A stretch of 64,000 bases of DNA from Heterobilharzia americana. Its lineage: Eukaryota > Platyhelminthes > Trematoda > Strigeidida > Schistosomatidae. The stretch is from NCBI GenBank assembly GCA_944470555.2, contig OX104134.1, positions 51,327,890 to 51,391,889 of the forward strand, given 5' to 3'. The notes under the pieces are model-generated. The model did no database searches and was not told the origin of the DNA. It saw only the letters and a program-made list of their open reading frames with translations. A program made the position numbers and the translations under genes. Below are positions 49,226-60,657 of the stretch, piece by piece. Every line of letters begins with the position of its first letter. The first letter of the stretch is position 1.

Positions 49226-51600
49226 AGAAAGTTTGTCATATCGGCGTAGTCGTAACCCTAGCCATGAGCAGTTCAAGTTGATTAACACCATTACCGTCTA
49301 GCAAGCTGTTCATGCACAACAGATATTATCATTCAACATATCAGGACAGCATCATATGCAGATCAAACTTGTAAGGCTAAATTAATTGCAGAATTTGTAT
49401 CGATCTACAGTTAATCACAGATAACAGTTAAGCTGATTATTACGGAATCTTCTTCATAAACTGATTGTTTAGATAACTTCGTACCAACAAGGATTTAGAA
49501 TGCATTAGTACTGCTAGTTTTGATGGGAACACTTTGGCTATGCTATGTAATTTAAAACGGCAGATTAGTTCTGAATGCCAAAGACTACAAATCTTTAGCT
49601 TATCGCAACTTGGTGTCTTCTTACCCTCTCCCAGATCATACTAAATCTGTACTAGTTTCAAACTTTGAAAATATTATAACTAGTTTAATTTTTTCAGTTG
49701 GAACAAAAGCACAGAACAGGCTGTTATAAAAACTAGTAATATAACCGACTAAACCCATTCAGTATGATTGATCTAGCAAAATGTCATGCCTAAAGTTGCG
49801 AAACTTCTAAGTAGTTTATTGAAATAACTTGTGTGAAAAGTTGTTGAATAAAAACTGTCAGAATTTAAAATCTTTATTTGTAAAACATTTAGACGCTGAC
49901 AACTGCACAGTTTTCCATTGTTTCGCACAAACTAATTTTATCTCTGACAATCTGTCAACTGACGATTACTAGTGAAATATTTTTAGAAGACATTTCTAGT
50001 CAACCAGCTTTCATACAGAATACGACTTCTATTCTTCAGAAAAAATCCGGATTTGTGCATATTTTGAGATGAAATAAGACAGTGACTGGATATGCTTGTT
50101 GAATATTTTATTTTTCGTGTTGGAATTGAACAGATGGTTTTTGTGTCTTTACCACCAAATAATCTGCAGACATTGAAAAAAATCGTTTTGTAAACCAGTT
50201 ACAGCCATCGTGTATGCATAAAATTATACTAGTGGTTATTCCCAGATGCGAAGGCAACATGTTGAATAATTTATTGAGTGAATGGTTGGGAAAACATGTG
50301 TAATACTAGTTCTTAAAAGTTTTGAAACCTCTGACTGACAAGCTCTTATATACTGCAATGCATATAGCAGAAGTTGAGCAATCTCGTCTCAATGAACTCT
50401 TGAAACCCATCAGATATAAAGTTGCATTTAAGCTGAAAGTGAATTGCACAGATTCACCAGTGTACACTACATTTAAATATGGTTTACCTTTACTAAACCA
50501 TGCCTAATATCCCTGATCAATTCTTTTTCCAACTATTTCTATTTCTAGTCGAAAGTTTGTGTGGAATGGAAGAAGACTGACACTTACACTTTTTTCGAAA
50601 GTATATTCACATTGCATCAAGGATTTTTCTCCCGGAAGTCCCATCGTAACAAATAAATATTTGTCCTGTGACTAATTGCTCATTTTCATTGGATTACAAA
50701 TTTAATTATTTTAATGAATAGTTTAATAACTTTAAATAGTCTCAATGACTGAAATAGTAAACTCGAATTGCAGATTTTCTTGCTGGCTGAATAAACCACT
50801 ACCACCAAACTTAGGTGAGCTTTTCTATTCGTTTCCCCCTTCAAAGCACAAGATAATTTAATAGCGGCTGTTAGTTCGATGTTACTGCCTTGTAATACTG
50901 TTATTATTAGTATTATTGAGATGACATAGTCACTTCGTTTGAAAATTTGTACAGGAATGAAATTCATTGAAATATTAAGTGCTGAGAATTCCATTCTGTA
51001 TCAGTTATATTGTCTGGAAAAAAAAGTGGTTATTGTTATTACAAACGCCAAAATTTGAAACTCCAATGGATCTTCATACTACATGCCTTCAGTGACTATT
51101 GCATACGTACCAAAATTTAAGAATATTGAGTAAATTATATCCACTTGTTCACCTACTCTTACATCTACCTGTAAAAAATACATCAAGTCTAGTATTAGGC
51201 TGGATTAAGACAGTTATGAACAAGTCGAACTGTTTGCCTCTTCATAATTATACTGTACTGTAATTTACAACAAAACCAACTACTTAGATGTGCATACTGA
51301 TCCAATCTGGATTGTATCTCTAAGTATTTAAACGTATGACAATGAATCAGTTCTCCAAGGCACTAATCGCATGAAGTCACGAAACACTGTTACTTCACAA
51401 CCCCACTTTGATCGCATTTTGTTATCACGTATTCCAGCAAGCAAAGTTTGCTTAATGTCCCCATTCTTCTAAATGTATCGCACAAAATCCTGACTGTAAG
51501 ACTTAATTTTTATTTTATTTTCACGCCTCCTTTTCGAGATTATACAAAAAAGCATCTACATATCTTATCTCTTCTTTTTACCTCCAACTTTTTTCAACCA
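49226..51600. other. Intronic AT-rich DNA, nothing recognised
   Basis: Open frames at 50322-50507 and 50686-50994 show no domain or usable splice pair. The polypyrimidine tract of the exon 3 acceptor lies at the right end. Confidence 0.4.
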
Positions 51601-51601
51601 G

Positions 51602-51804
51602 TTGGATGATTCGCAGTTGGCTATTCGCTTAGAACCGCTGACTTGGCATGTTGCAAGAGCATTAGTCGACTTTATGCAAGCGTATAAATGGAATCTTGTA
51701 GTTATGGTCTACAACACACTGGTTCCTGGTTCAGATGTGCTAGCCGAAGAAATCAAAAAGTTACAAGTTGAAAGAAGTGCACAAGATCATCCAAACTACT
51801 TCGA
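51602..51804 (+). CDS. NMDA-type glutamate receptor-like gene, exon 3
   Basis: This 203-bp exon lies between TTTTTTCAACCAG (acceptor ending 51601) and TTCGA|GTAAGT (donor at 51805). The peptide has IRLEPLTWHVARALVDFM, then YKWNLVVMVYNTLVPG, then EEIKKL. This is the helix-(Y)xW-strand-loop-helix pattern of the amino-terminal domain of NMDA subunits (compare the general pattern of a helix, YxW, then a buried strand). Spacing from the IPSITW strand of exon 2 to the W is about 44 residues, as in the family. It splices in phase to exon 4 (GA|G). Confidence 0.7.
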
Positions 51805-52405
51805 GTAAGTCTACTGAAAATGAAACAAACTTTAATGTTATGTGTTGTATGCTCTTCTAGTTACCGTAAAAAAACTGGTCATTAGTTGGAAATCTTCACA
51901 AATACTTAGCAGAAACCTAATTCGGCCAAGATAGATAAAGTATTCAGTAACTACTTTCTTGTTTTGTAATTCGAACCTGTATCTATTAAAAACTTCCATG
52001 ATTAATCCAGGGACCTTGGGACCCACTTGGTTGCCATTCAGTCACTCATATCATGCAAACTTAACGAAATCATCATACAATTTTAGCGTCACCTCTGAAA
52101 ATTAATGGACTGGTAGGTCACAAGTTTGAACTAAAAATGTTGATAATTTATCTCATTAAATAGGGTTAAGAATCAGTAGTGAATGATTATGAAGGTCTTT
52201 TTCTTTCGATTGCATAAGTCATTATGTTTTTTCCGTCTGACATATATCTTGCCAATGGGTTTATGGAAGATCATGGATTACCTGCAGATAGCAAAAATCA
52301 AACATTTATTACAATGAGCTCATTAAATAATCACCGGTCAAATGAGTTACCTTACCACATTAAGTAACATTTACGCTAACTCACCTACGTACAGTTAAAT
52401 CGCAG
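51805..52405 (+). other. Intron 3 of the receptor-like gene (601 bp)
   Basis: Donor GTAAGT, acceptor AAATCGCAG. Phase 2 on both sides, joining GA to G. No repeat or gene was seen inside. Confidence 0.65.
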
Positions 52406-52610
52406 GCGATTAGACTTCAAACAGGTTTCAGAATATGTAACAAGAGCAGTAGTTGTGTTCATGAAGTGTCATGAACCAGATCATCCTGGAGACAAGTTAA
52501 TTCTGCTTTTACCGACTTTGAGTGAATCTGTTCACCAAACTATGTTGTCAATTTTAGAAGTGATGCACTCATTAAAAATGAAGACTAATTTATGGTGTTG
52601 CGCCACTGGA
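52406..52610 (+). CDS. NMDA-type glutamate receptor-like gene, exon 4 (3' end abuts retroelement)
   Basis: It starts after CGCAG at 52405 and reads LDFKQVSEYVTRAVVVFM, then GDKLILLLPTLSES, then MKTNLWCCATG. A surface helix, a buried VVV/LILLL strand and a closing W fit the C lobe of the domain. The end is uncertain. A weak donor at 52595 (ATG|GTGTTG) would, with exon 5, create a TGA at the join. The frame otherwise stays open to 52610, where the retroelement begins. On the far side of the insertion (55923) the same frame meets A|GTGAAC, a better donor. The original exon may therefore have run to the insertion site. If so, this allele has been separated from its donor. Confidence 0.6.
52601..52610. 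repeat. Target-site duplication of RTE copy 4 (left)
   Basis: CGCCACTGGA here against CGTCACTGGA at 55913-55922, one mismatch in ten. The left copy lies in the open reading frame of exon 4. Confidence 0.75.
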
Positions 52611-52671
52611 TTACATTTATTTATTTGTATTTTGGGTTCCTAATGGAACATAGGGTTTCAGTAGCACGTCT

Positions 52672-53115
52672 TCATCCCACTCTGTTCTCTGCAGTCTTTT
52701 GAACCTGGCTGCACGACAGCCCACAAGCTCTCATTTCTTCCTCACACGGTCTCCTCCATGTCACACTCGCCTCGGACGCCCAGCTAGTCGTTTCCCATCT
52801 GGATTCTACTCGAGGAACTGGTGCGTGATGTCCCCAGACGGTCTTCTCAGTGTGCCCCCAAACCAATCCATCTCCACTTCCTTCCATCGCATATTTGTTG
52901 AGCGATAGGTTCTTGGTTAGTTCGCTCCCAGAAAGCCAGAGTTCCTTCTTGCTTTTTCTTAGTATTCTGGCCATATGAGCTTCAGTAACGAGTGTAGGCA
53001 GTTGTTGATGGATATCTGTGGTTTGTTGGCAATGCTTTTCGTGAAGCGCCAAGTCTTTGAACCATATAGAAGCACTGACATGACGTCGGTGCTGAAAATC
53101 CGGATCTTGTTCCAC
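52672..53115 (-). pseudogene. RTE copy 4, C-terminal region of the RT polyprotein
   Basis: The frame includes VTWRRPCEEEMRACGLS, equivalent to the end of copy 1 (VTWRRSCEQEMRASGLS). The upstream half drifts out of frame (HEKHCQQTTDIHQQL). It ends 60 bases before the tail. Confidence 0.8.
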
Positions 53116-53551
53116 ATGCTGAGTGCAGTAGATCTCTACACTGGTTTCAGATTAATGAACGTCTGTTTTGCTGTCTTTCCGATCCTTACTTTCACGTCCT
53201 CGTCTGTGCCACCTGTAGTTGAAACAGTGCTGCCTAGATAGATGAAGGAGGCTACCTTCTTTAAGTTTCTCCCGTTAGTGGTGATTGTAGCTTGTTGTTA
53301 TTGGTGGTGTTGTTGGTTGGGTATCTTCATCATCTCTGTCCTCTCTACGTTCACTCGAAGTTCTGTCTTCGCTGCTTCTTCTGTCAACCGTTGGTTTTCT
53401 CCTGCAGATCTTCGAGTTTGTGTGACATTAAACACCAGTCATCGGCAAAATCTAAATCTTATAGGATCTTCTCCCCGATCCAGTGTATGCCTCTCTTCTC
53501 GCTCCTCACTGTTTGTTGCACGATCCAGTCCACCACAAACAGGAAGATGAT

Positions 53552-54582
53552 CTATGATAGTAGACAGCCTTGTCTTACTCCTGTCTTCACTTCAAAGGCG
53601 TGACTGAGCTTTCCATCGTGAATTACTTGGCATGTGGCGTCTTCATATGGTTGTTGAATCAGATTGATAAAGGCTTGCGGTATTCCACAGTGTTGAAGCA
53701 ACTGCCAAATTACTTCTCGATCGACGATGTAAAGCGCCTTTTCAAAGTCGATGAAGTCGAGGTAGAGAGTTGACTGCCATTCTATACTCTGTTCTATGAT
53801 GATGCATATTATAGCAATGCCATTTGGTTCATACATGATTTGTACTTCCTGAAGCCTTCCAGTTTCGGTCGTAGTTTTGAATCCAGCGCATCCTTCAGCC
53901 TCTCCAGTATGATGCGGCTTAATATTTTGCTTCCTGTGGGTGGACAGGAGTATGATTTCGCGCCAGTTCTTGCAAACACTGAGGTCTCCCTCCTTTAGGA
54001 GTTTTACAAGGTAGCCCTTCTTCCAATCAACCTGCAAAAACCTTTCCCTTCTTCCATACCTTCTACAATAGTGGTGTGAGCATGTTCGCTGTTGTCTCTG
54101 CATCTGTTTTCAGTGATTCTGGCGGGATCCCGTTGGTCCTGCTGCTTTCCACATTTCAGTAGCTTTATGGCTTTCAGGAATTCCACTTTTGTCGGAGGAT
54201 TTATGTTCACTGGTAGTTCTGTGACTGCAGGTGGTATCTCTGGACGAAGTGTAGGTGGTGGTCGATTCATTAGCTTTTTGAAGTGGTCAGCCCATTGTTT
54301 CCTTTGTTTCACTTCTTTCGTAATTAGATTTCCTTCATCATCTTTTATTGGTTTCGTCTGTGTTGATCTCTTCCTCCCAGATAGCAACCTGGTTATTTGA
54401 TACAATGTTGTCAGATCTCTCATACTAGCAACCTGTTTCCCTTCACTTGCCAATGTGTCGTAGAAGTGTCTTTTATCCTTCCACATACTAATCTTCAATT
54501 CTTTGTCCAATGTTTTACATGTTGTACTCAGTTCTCCTTTTTGTTGTGCATCTCTGCAATGGTTCATCTTCTGCTTCACCAT
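53552..54582 (-). pseudogene. RTE copy 4, reverse transcriptase remains
   Basis: Two overlapping frames (54004-54582 and 53552-54103) give RDLTTLYQITRLL, RPEIPPAVTELPVNINPP, DWKKGYLVKLLKEGDLSVCK, FIDFEKALYIVDREV (motif A, second Asp lost: FDSVDR became YIVDR) and GVRQGCLLS (motif B). The FADD region is not in an open frame. The loss of the second conserved Asp region and the shared TAG at the TPLL position make it non-functional. Confidence 0.85.
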
Positions 54583-54692
54583 CTTCCCCTCCCTCTTCCA
54601 TCAGCTTCCATGTGTCCGACGAGATCCATTCCTTGTCTCTCCTCTTCTTTTTTCTTCCTAATACGGTGATGCAGGATTCTTTCCACATAGCT

Positions 54693-55530
54693 TTAGGAGT
54701 TAAAGTGCTTTTCCAAGCAGGTTTCTTCAGTAATGTTGCTCAATGTCTCCCATTTTGTTCTGATTGTTATCGTGAAGATGTCCGCTGTAGTATCGTCCTT
54801 CAGTTCACTTTCTGTTTTGGGTGTTGAACTTGAACTGTGGTCTATCACCAACTTCCTAAAGGCTTTCAACTTGATTTGGAATGTTTCTTGCACTAGATAG
54901 TGGTCTGAACCTACATGTGCCCCTTTTCTTGACCTTTTATCCTGCATACTGCATCTCCACATTCTTGAGATTAAGATAAAGTCGATCTGAGTTTTATTGT
55001 GTCCTGGTGAAATCCATGTTGCTTTGCGGATACCCTTGTGCTGAAACACAGTGCCTTCAGTCACTAAATCGTTGAATGTGCAGAAGTCTGCAAACAGTTC
55101 TCAATTCTTGTCCATTTCCCCGAGTGCTTCTAGAATTAAGGTTGGTTCTCTTCCAGTGTTGTCTGCTCCTAGTTTGGCATTCATGTCATCCCACCCATTG
55201 GAATTTGATGTCGCAAACTAGAATGGGGTCGTGTCCAGTTCTGATTACAGTTGTCTGTAAGATTCCTCCTCCTTCTTTCTCTGCATTATCTGTAGGTGCG
55301 TAGCGTTGCATTTAATGGTTGTGACTTTCCTTTCTTTTGAGTTGAATCTTGTTGTCATGATCCTGATCCTGTAAGAGGAGATTGGTTCCCACTGCATGAG
55401 AGGGAGCCTCCGATGTTCTTGAAGACATCATGATAGCCACTCGAAAACTCAGTGTGCTCGTGGTTGTCGTCTGGGTGACTGGAGTAGATTGCTGACTCTG
55501 CAGTTGACAGTTTGGAGAGTCAACTTCCAT
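54693..55530 (-). pseudogene. RTE copy 4, endonuclease remains
   Basis: Frame 54693-55064 has VGSDHYLV and RTKWETLSNITEETC. Frame 55312-55530 has the out-of-frame product caused by the shared insertions, identical over 72 codons to those at 18838 and 30848. The catalytic GD-N region (about 55.18 kb) is readable as DDMNAKLG but shifted. Confidence 0.85.
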
Positions 55531-55912
55531 TCCACCTGCTTTCGCAGAACCCTAGCACTTTTATTCTATAACATCTCATCTCTTTGGCAGTGTGGGCAGC
55601 CTTGCTAAATTCAAACATGGTGTGGACATTGCATGTCTCCATCCTTACTTCCACTTTCATCGAGAGAGGAGAAGACATATCGGCCGACTGGCTTCCCGAA
55701 AGCTTACACCAACCGGCGTCATTTCATCTCTCCGATTTCAGCGAGGAATAAGTTTCTTTTGATTTTTTATACTTTCTTTGTGCTTTGAAGTTTCTTTTGT
55801 GGTTGGATTGGTTTTAGGTTGTGGAGTTGGCAGCCCTATGCCTAACCTTCCCTCTTTATCCGGTCATACGACAGGTTAGTGACTAGTGAACAAGTTAACC
55901 AGGCAAGGTTTA

Positions 55913-55922
55913 CGTCACTGGA
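55913..55922. repeat. Target-site duplication of RTE copy 4 (right)
   Basis: CGTCACTGGA, followed directly by AGTGAACG, which would supply the GT of a donor one base into the next codon of exon 4. Confidence 0.75.
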
Positions 55923-57059
55923 AGTGAACGCTTTATCATCACTTTATCTGAATTATAGTTAAATTGACAGTTAGATAACCTTTCAACACTAAAACTGGTG
56001 CATTTTAAGAAGTAGTGACAGTGCTGCGAAAAACCGGTTATTCAAAAGAAAGCAGCTTGTTGGGTGTGCTTCTATTGAATATTACTTAAAGCCAAGCCAC
56101 TTCTTTTATGAAGTAGTAGCTTGTCCGAAATAGCACAAATCTAAATAAATGTTACTAAAATAATATCAGATTTCTAACAAATCTGTTAACTTAAGTAGTA
56201 TTATATTCACAAAACTGTTGTATACTGTAGAAAGAATCTTTAACTTTCTTAGTGCTGACAAATCATCTCAAAACAGTAGCCGTTAAGTTCTACACTAACA
56301 ATCTATTTATTGTATAGTAGATATTATCTCAGTTGGGAAATCAGGTTTATTAATCAACGGCAACTTTCAGAAAGAAAGCTTAATTTACATCCTTCCTAGA
56401 CTCCAACAGTAGTTTACTAACCATATTTTTTGTGGATGCTCCATCAGTTTTGGATTAAAAACTACGAAGAAAATTTCTGGAATCCCGTAACACCTAACTT
56501 AAGAGTTATATAACACTATTGGTGTAGCAGAAAACTATACTTACTTACCGATGGCCTTATTTTGTATTTTCTCTCATTTCATTATCATGCCAGTTGAAGA
56601 CATACATTCTTTTCTTCGTTTATTTTTGATATTTATCACCTCAGGGTATTTTTCTGAATGTAAAAGTCATCAATCTTCTCTGCCACCCAAATTTTTTCAC
56701 CATTCCGTTTGATATATGGAAAATCATTATAAAAAAAAGGATAAATAGAAAGTTATCTTCATTATTTTGAACAGGTTATTCGTTATTATGTATAGCAGTA
56801 TATACATTTTGCGAAAGATACGATATCCTGTGAAATCTATATATAAATATAGAATCCGCACTTTGATAGGTCTGAGATTCAAAATTTAAGCGCAAGAAAT
56901 GGCTTGGAAAGCATACAAAAATAGGAAAGTGGAAAAAAATGCCTAAAAGGAAAGTAACTGCTTGGTAGGTAACACTTTAGCAATTAAAGAAGGAAATACT
57001 TAAGTTAAATCGGCTTGTAAGTCTGTGATGATATTTTGGTCCCAAGTTGATATTCATTA
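55923..57059. other. Intronic DNA, nothing recognised
   Basis: After the possible original donor at 55924 the reading frame meets a stop within 60 bases. No repeat was seen. Confidence 0.45.
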
Positions 57060-57235
57060 CAGAGCAGCATCTGTTAGACAGCTATTGAAAACACAGGTAC
57101 AATGAACAACTATTTCATCCTAGCATGGAACTCCTCAGCAATGCCTAAAAATGACCCCTTCTGTGGTTGAAACTAGGACTGTAAGGTTTCACGTTGACCA
57201 CGTTAGCATTTTAGCCAGCTACAGGAAACCCAAAT
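57060..57235 (-). repeat. tRNA-like hammerhead SINE (second family)
   Basis: On the - strand it shows an A-box region (TGGCTAAAATGCTAACG), a B-box-like AGTTTCAACCAC, then CTGAGGAG (complement of 57131-57138), CATGCTAGGAT and GAAAT (complement of 57112-57116). The catalytic core letters CTGAGGA and GAAA are kept. Helix II pairs only partly (GTTCC against GGAT), and the expected GTC cleavage triplet has drifted. This is the second-best preserved copy of the family here. Confidence 0.6.
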
Positions 57236-60200
57236 ACAACGTGTAACTTTTGGATAAAGGCTATGTCAGCCAATTTTCTGGTAAAAAATATGAGGGAAAC
57301 GCATGCAAAATCAGTCATCTACTTTTTCTTATTCTGTAATTGAATGCTGATGTAACAACAAACATACTGCAAAGACATCTTTCTAGGTTGATTTGCAAAA
57401 TGCCCTTCTCAGTCTAACTTCGTTTAACCTTTAATAACCGCAAATTCTTTTCGGTGGGAGTAAAAGGCAAAACCCGTCTACGCGCCACCTGCATTTACAC
57501 CAACCAGGTCGCCTGCTGCAGTGGAGCAAGGCCAGAGATAGCTATCAACATATATACGAGAACATATTCTGGACTGGTTTCATAAGTATGCAAGAAAATG
57601 CACTAGACGTTCTATCCTTCAACATGTGATCAACTGCAACCATTCAGGCTACCCAACACAATGATTTCCTGGTTGTTTATCGCTCAAATATTCATGCTTC
57701 TTCCGTCTTCAACTTCTAAAAACAGAAGAGTTCTCGACTGCTCATGAACTAACGCCTGACTCTGAGTGCAAAAGTAGTAGATATAATCAATGTCTTTGCT
57801 TTGGCCTTAACTTCATTCTATCAAGTTTTCTTTCGTTTTTCGACTTTCCGTCACCGTCAGATTAATCTTTTCGCTCTTTAAACCTGATTATCAGCACTTT
57901 ATTTTGTACATTTTATAGTTTACTTATCTCTTCTTAATAATTTCAAATAAACAAACGATTGTAGCGAAGAAAGTATTCTCTTAGCTGTAGATTAGGAAAG
58001 ATATGTTTGCGTCTTAAATTCTTCCAAAACATTTACGATACACATGTTTGTTCGCACACTTCTTTAAGAAAGAAATTTTCCCATTCGCCTCTGCAGGTCT
58101 GATAGAAAAACACGGAAACTTTTCCAGTTACTTTACCGTCAAAGAATCCTTCCTATTCTTCAAATATCGAAACAATCCCGTTTGAAGAGACAATTTCAGC
58201 GAAGAAAACTTTCAGTTTAAAAAATAAAATTTAAAATCATTTCCAGTCTATCTCGGTCAACTTATGGCACTCATATAACTCAGTCTTTTGTTTCTTATTA
58301 GCTGTACCACGATTTTACCCTTTCGTAGTTGCTATGCTCCCTATGAACGATCTTATAGTCCTACGCATCCCTTTCGTTACTAGTCAACCTTAACTCCATC
58401 AACTAGCTTTATAACCGTGACCATCATTAAAGTTATTTCTTTCCCTTATGATTTAAATTTCCCACGGATTACAGTTTTTAAATACTGTATATATATCTTT
58501 TCATGGTGTATGCGAACTCCTAGTTAATAGTGTTCATGTCACAACCTTTAGTGGCACTGTGATGGGCATTTTCAGTTCACTCCCGTAAATAACGTTATGC
58601 TCCAGTTCATTTATCCCATGCAACCACTTACTATTAATTTTTTTAATCCCCATCCGTATTGAAGGCTATTTTTATCCCAATATAGCACTTAGCATATTCA
58701 TTTTTATCCTTCTTTTTTAAAACCTCTTCCTTCACAAAGTGATTTAAAAATATCAAAGCCTACGAATTTGATATCGCCGTGTCAAAAAGTCAAATCATAA
58801 AACTACCTTATGTTTAGTAATAACATATTAAGAATTTTATTAACATTTGGAAATTCATTTTGTGAAGCTACCGATTTCTTGTTTTACTAAATCCAGAAAT
58901 GAAGTCGAGAGTTCATATATGCATATCAGGACTGAAGATTATTACATTTACATTTACAAGGCAACACATTAAAACCTAGTCCTGACGCAATAAATAAGTA
59001 GGAAACTCATGATTTTCAAAGTCTCAAAATGACCTATCACTCTAAAATGAGTGCTTCATCTATCACCTTTTAAGTTTGACGGTTACATTTCACTGTCTCC
59101 AGTACTAAGTATCAGGCTCTTAAAGAAATTAAGTTTAAACTCTTCACATCGCATGTTCATTAACTCTTTCCGAATAAGATTGTCTTCACCTACTATCTCA
59201 TGCTCACTAGGGTTTGCTGTTTGTCAATAGGGTGTTGAAAAGATATCTGTCCATGTGTTTAGTAATACTATCCGTTAGATTCTTGACATATAGTAGCCCA
59301 AATAGCGCATACTTGTATTCGCCGATTTTGTCAGCCAATCATATTCAAAAAGGAGAGTTGGAAGAGAAATCAACAGAAAACAAGCTTCGGTCCATTTTAA
59401 ATGTTGGTTCACAAAGTTTTACTGTTTTGAAAGCTGAAAAGGAAGAGTATGCTTTCTGATGACTAAAAACCCCGTGCAGATTTAGTAAAAGCTAATTCCT
59501 ATAGATTTAGTTATTGATACCATAAACTAAAGACAATCATTTTTGTAAAAAGCACTTAAAAGTCATGCATTGTACGGGTGTAGTAAATCTACTTGTCTCC
59601 TTAGGCTTATAGTACAGCAGTTTGGTCAAAGGTGCACCAGCTGTCACATATGTGTTATTCTCAGCATTTAACAGTGATGTTTGAAAACGTGTTATCCTTA
59701 CTCTTTTATATAGTCAGAAATTAATGACACATGGAAAATAGCATGAGGTATAAATACTGTGTAGATTACATCTGCCTGAAACAGCCGTCAGATTGATTCA
59801 TTTCCTCCTTCACATAGACGTGTAATTTTCATTCATATGTATTACATTCTGATATGACGACGTTAATTTAGGAATCCATTGAAATATCTCTTCCAAAACA
59901 GCTGTAAACAGTTAGAAATTTAGGCCTTGGTAGGAATAAAATTAGAAATTTCGTTAACATTTTACTCTTCATGTTTTTAGCTAGAAAATAATCTCTCTCC
60001 TTTCATAGCAACTGTCTTTCACTTCCACAAAACATATTGATCTACCCACACCCCAGAAACACTGACAAATTCTTCATACTCAAAAAGAAAATTACATTTA
60101 AGTGCATCATGTCAAATTCCACTGACACTGGATACGAGTTCAACCTACGCAGAAATAAGCTACTTGTCCGCTAACTTTTAAAAAGCTCAGGGCTACCAGT

Positions 60201-60489
60201 TTTCCTAAAACCATCACTCTTACTATCACCATCAGCGTAACCACTGCCATTTTTAGGACTAACATTGTTCGCGATTCAGTTAGCTTAACGTCATAATGTT
60301 ACTACTACTACTACTACTGATGATGATGATACACATAAGCTAATTGTTACTTTACGTCTTCATATTTTGAAGGCATAAAGATCCATACACTGTTACTTGT
60401 TCCAATCGATTTATTCAAATACGTGTACATCTTTATTGTATAGCTTTTTGGTTTGACTCATTTTTCATTGTTTTGATTTCTTTTCATAG
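57236..60489. other. Intronic DNA, no exon identified
   Basis: A GC-richer patch at 57.45-57.70 kb and an open frame at 59214-59459 were considered but show no domain. If exons 4 and 5 are not directly joined, a short linking exon would lie here. Confidence 0.4.
60299..60332. repeat. (ACT)n(GAT)n microsatellite
   Basis: About six ACT units followed by four GAT units. Confidence 0.85.
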
Positions 60490-60657
60490 ATTTGAAATAA
60501 ATTATCAATTTCCGTTTGAAGGACTAACTTCTATTGAATTCACTGAATGTATAGATCAAATGTTAAGAGAAATTCGTCCATGTTTAGAACCATTAGTTAA
60601 TATCTTAGAAAGTATTTGGCGTGCAGATGCAAGAGTTATTATATTCAATGGAAATTT
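60490..60657 (+). CDS. NMDA-type glutamate receptor-like gene, exon 5
   Basis: This 168-bp exon (56 codons) lies between a strong acceptor (TTGATTTCTTTTCATAG) and a perfect donor (TTT|GTAAGT at 60658). The peptide reads YQFPFEGLTSIEFTEC, then a helix (DQMLREIRPCLEPLVNILES) and ADARVIIFNGNL. It fits the last part of the amino-terminal domain: a F-P-x-G-L strand, a long helix with a Cys, then a strand-turn with FNG, where NMDA subunits have the (G/R)V-FN turn. Both ends are phase 2. The glutamate-binding and channel exons would lie beyond 64 kb. Confidence 0.65.

Larger units (their letters stand above)
28969..51601 (+). other. Large intron (about 22.6 kb) of the receptor-like gene
   Basis: It is bounded by the donor at 28969 and the acceptor TTTTTTCAACCAG ending 51601. 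It contains the 30.5-35.5-kb retroelement compound, PLE debris, the 607-bp inverted repeat, a hammerhead SINE and a flanked PLE fragment. The codon phases at the two ends disagree (phase 2 leaving exon 2, phase 0 entering exon 3), so a short exon of length 3n+1 may lie inside, or there is a sequence error. Unlisted parts hold only AT-rich sequence I do not recognise. Confidence 0.5.
52611..55912 (-). mobile_element. RTE family 1, full-length but dead copy 4
   Basis: This 3.3-kb element is antisense to the receptor gene, with its 3' end at 52611 in a TTTA-rich tail and its 5' end at 55912. It includes all the parts of family 1. It carries the same three endonuclease insertions as copies 2 and 3, and the same CAG-to-TAG stop in the RT as copy 2b. 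It was nevertheless inserted with a target duplication, so it must have been copied from an already defective template by enzyme supplied in trans. Confidence 0.9.

Noticed and set aside
53242..54827. + strand Ser/Cys/Phe-rich open frames in copy 4 that look like membrane proteins
   Set aside because: They are antisense to the family 1 coding region. The hydrophobic look comes from the complement of Lys/Glu/Arg codons.
57450..57720. GC-richer patch considered as an exon or LTR-element scrap
   Set aside because: Both strands have stops and no motif (no protease, RT or integrase residues) could be read.
59214..59459. 81-codon frame as a possible exon between exons 4 and 5
   Set aside because: AG dinucleotides precede it, but the peptide does not fit the receptor domain, and the stop is not preceded by a usable donor in the right phase.
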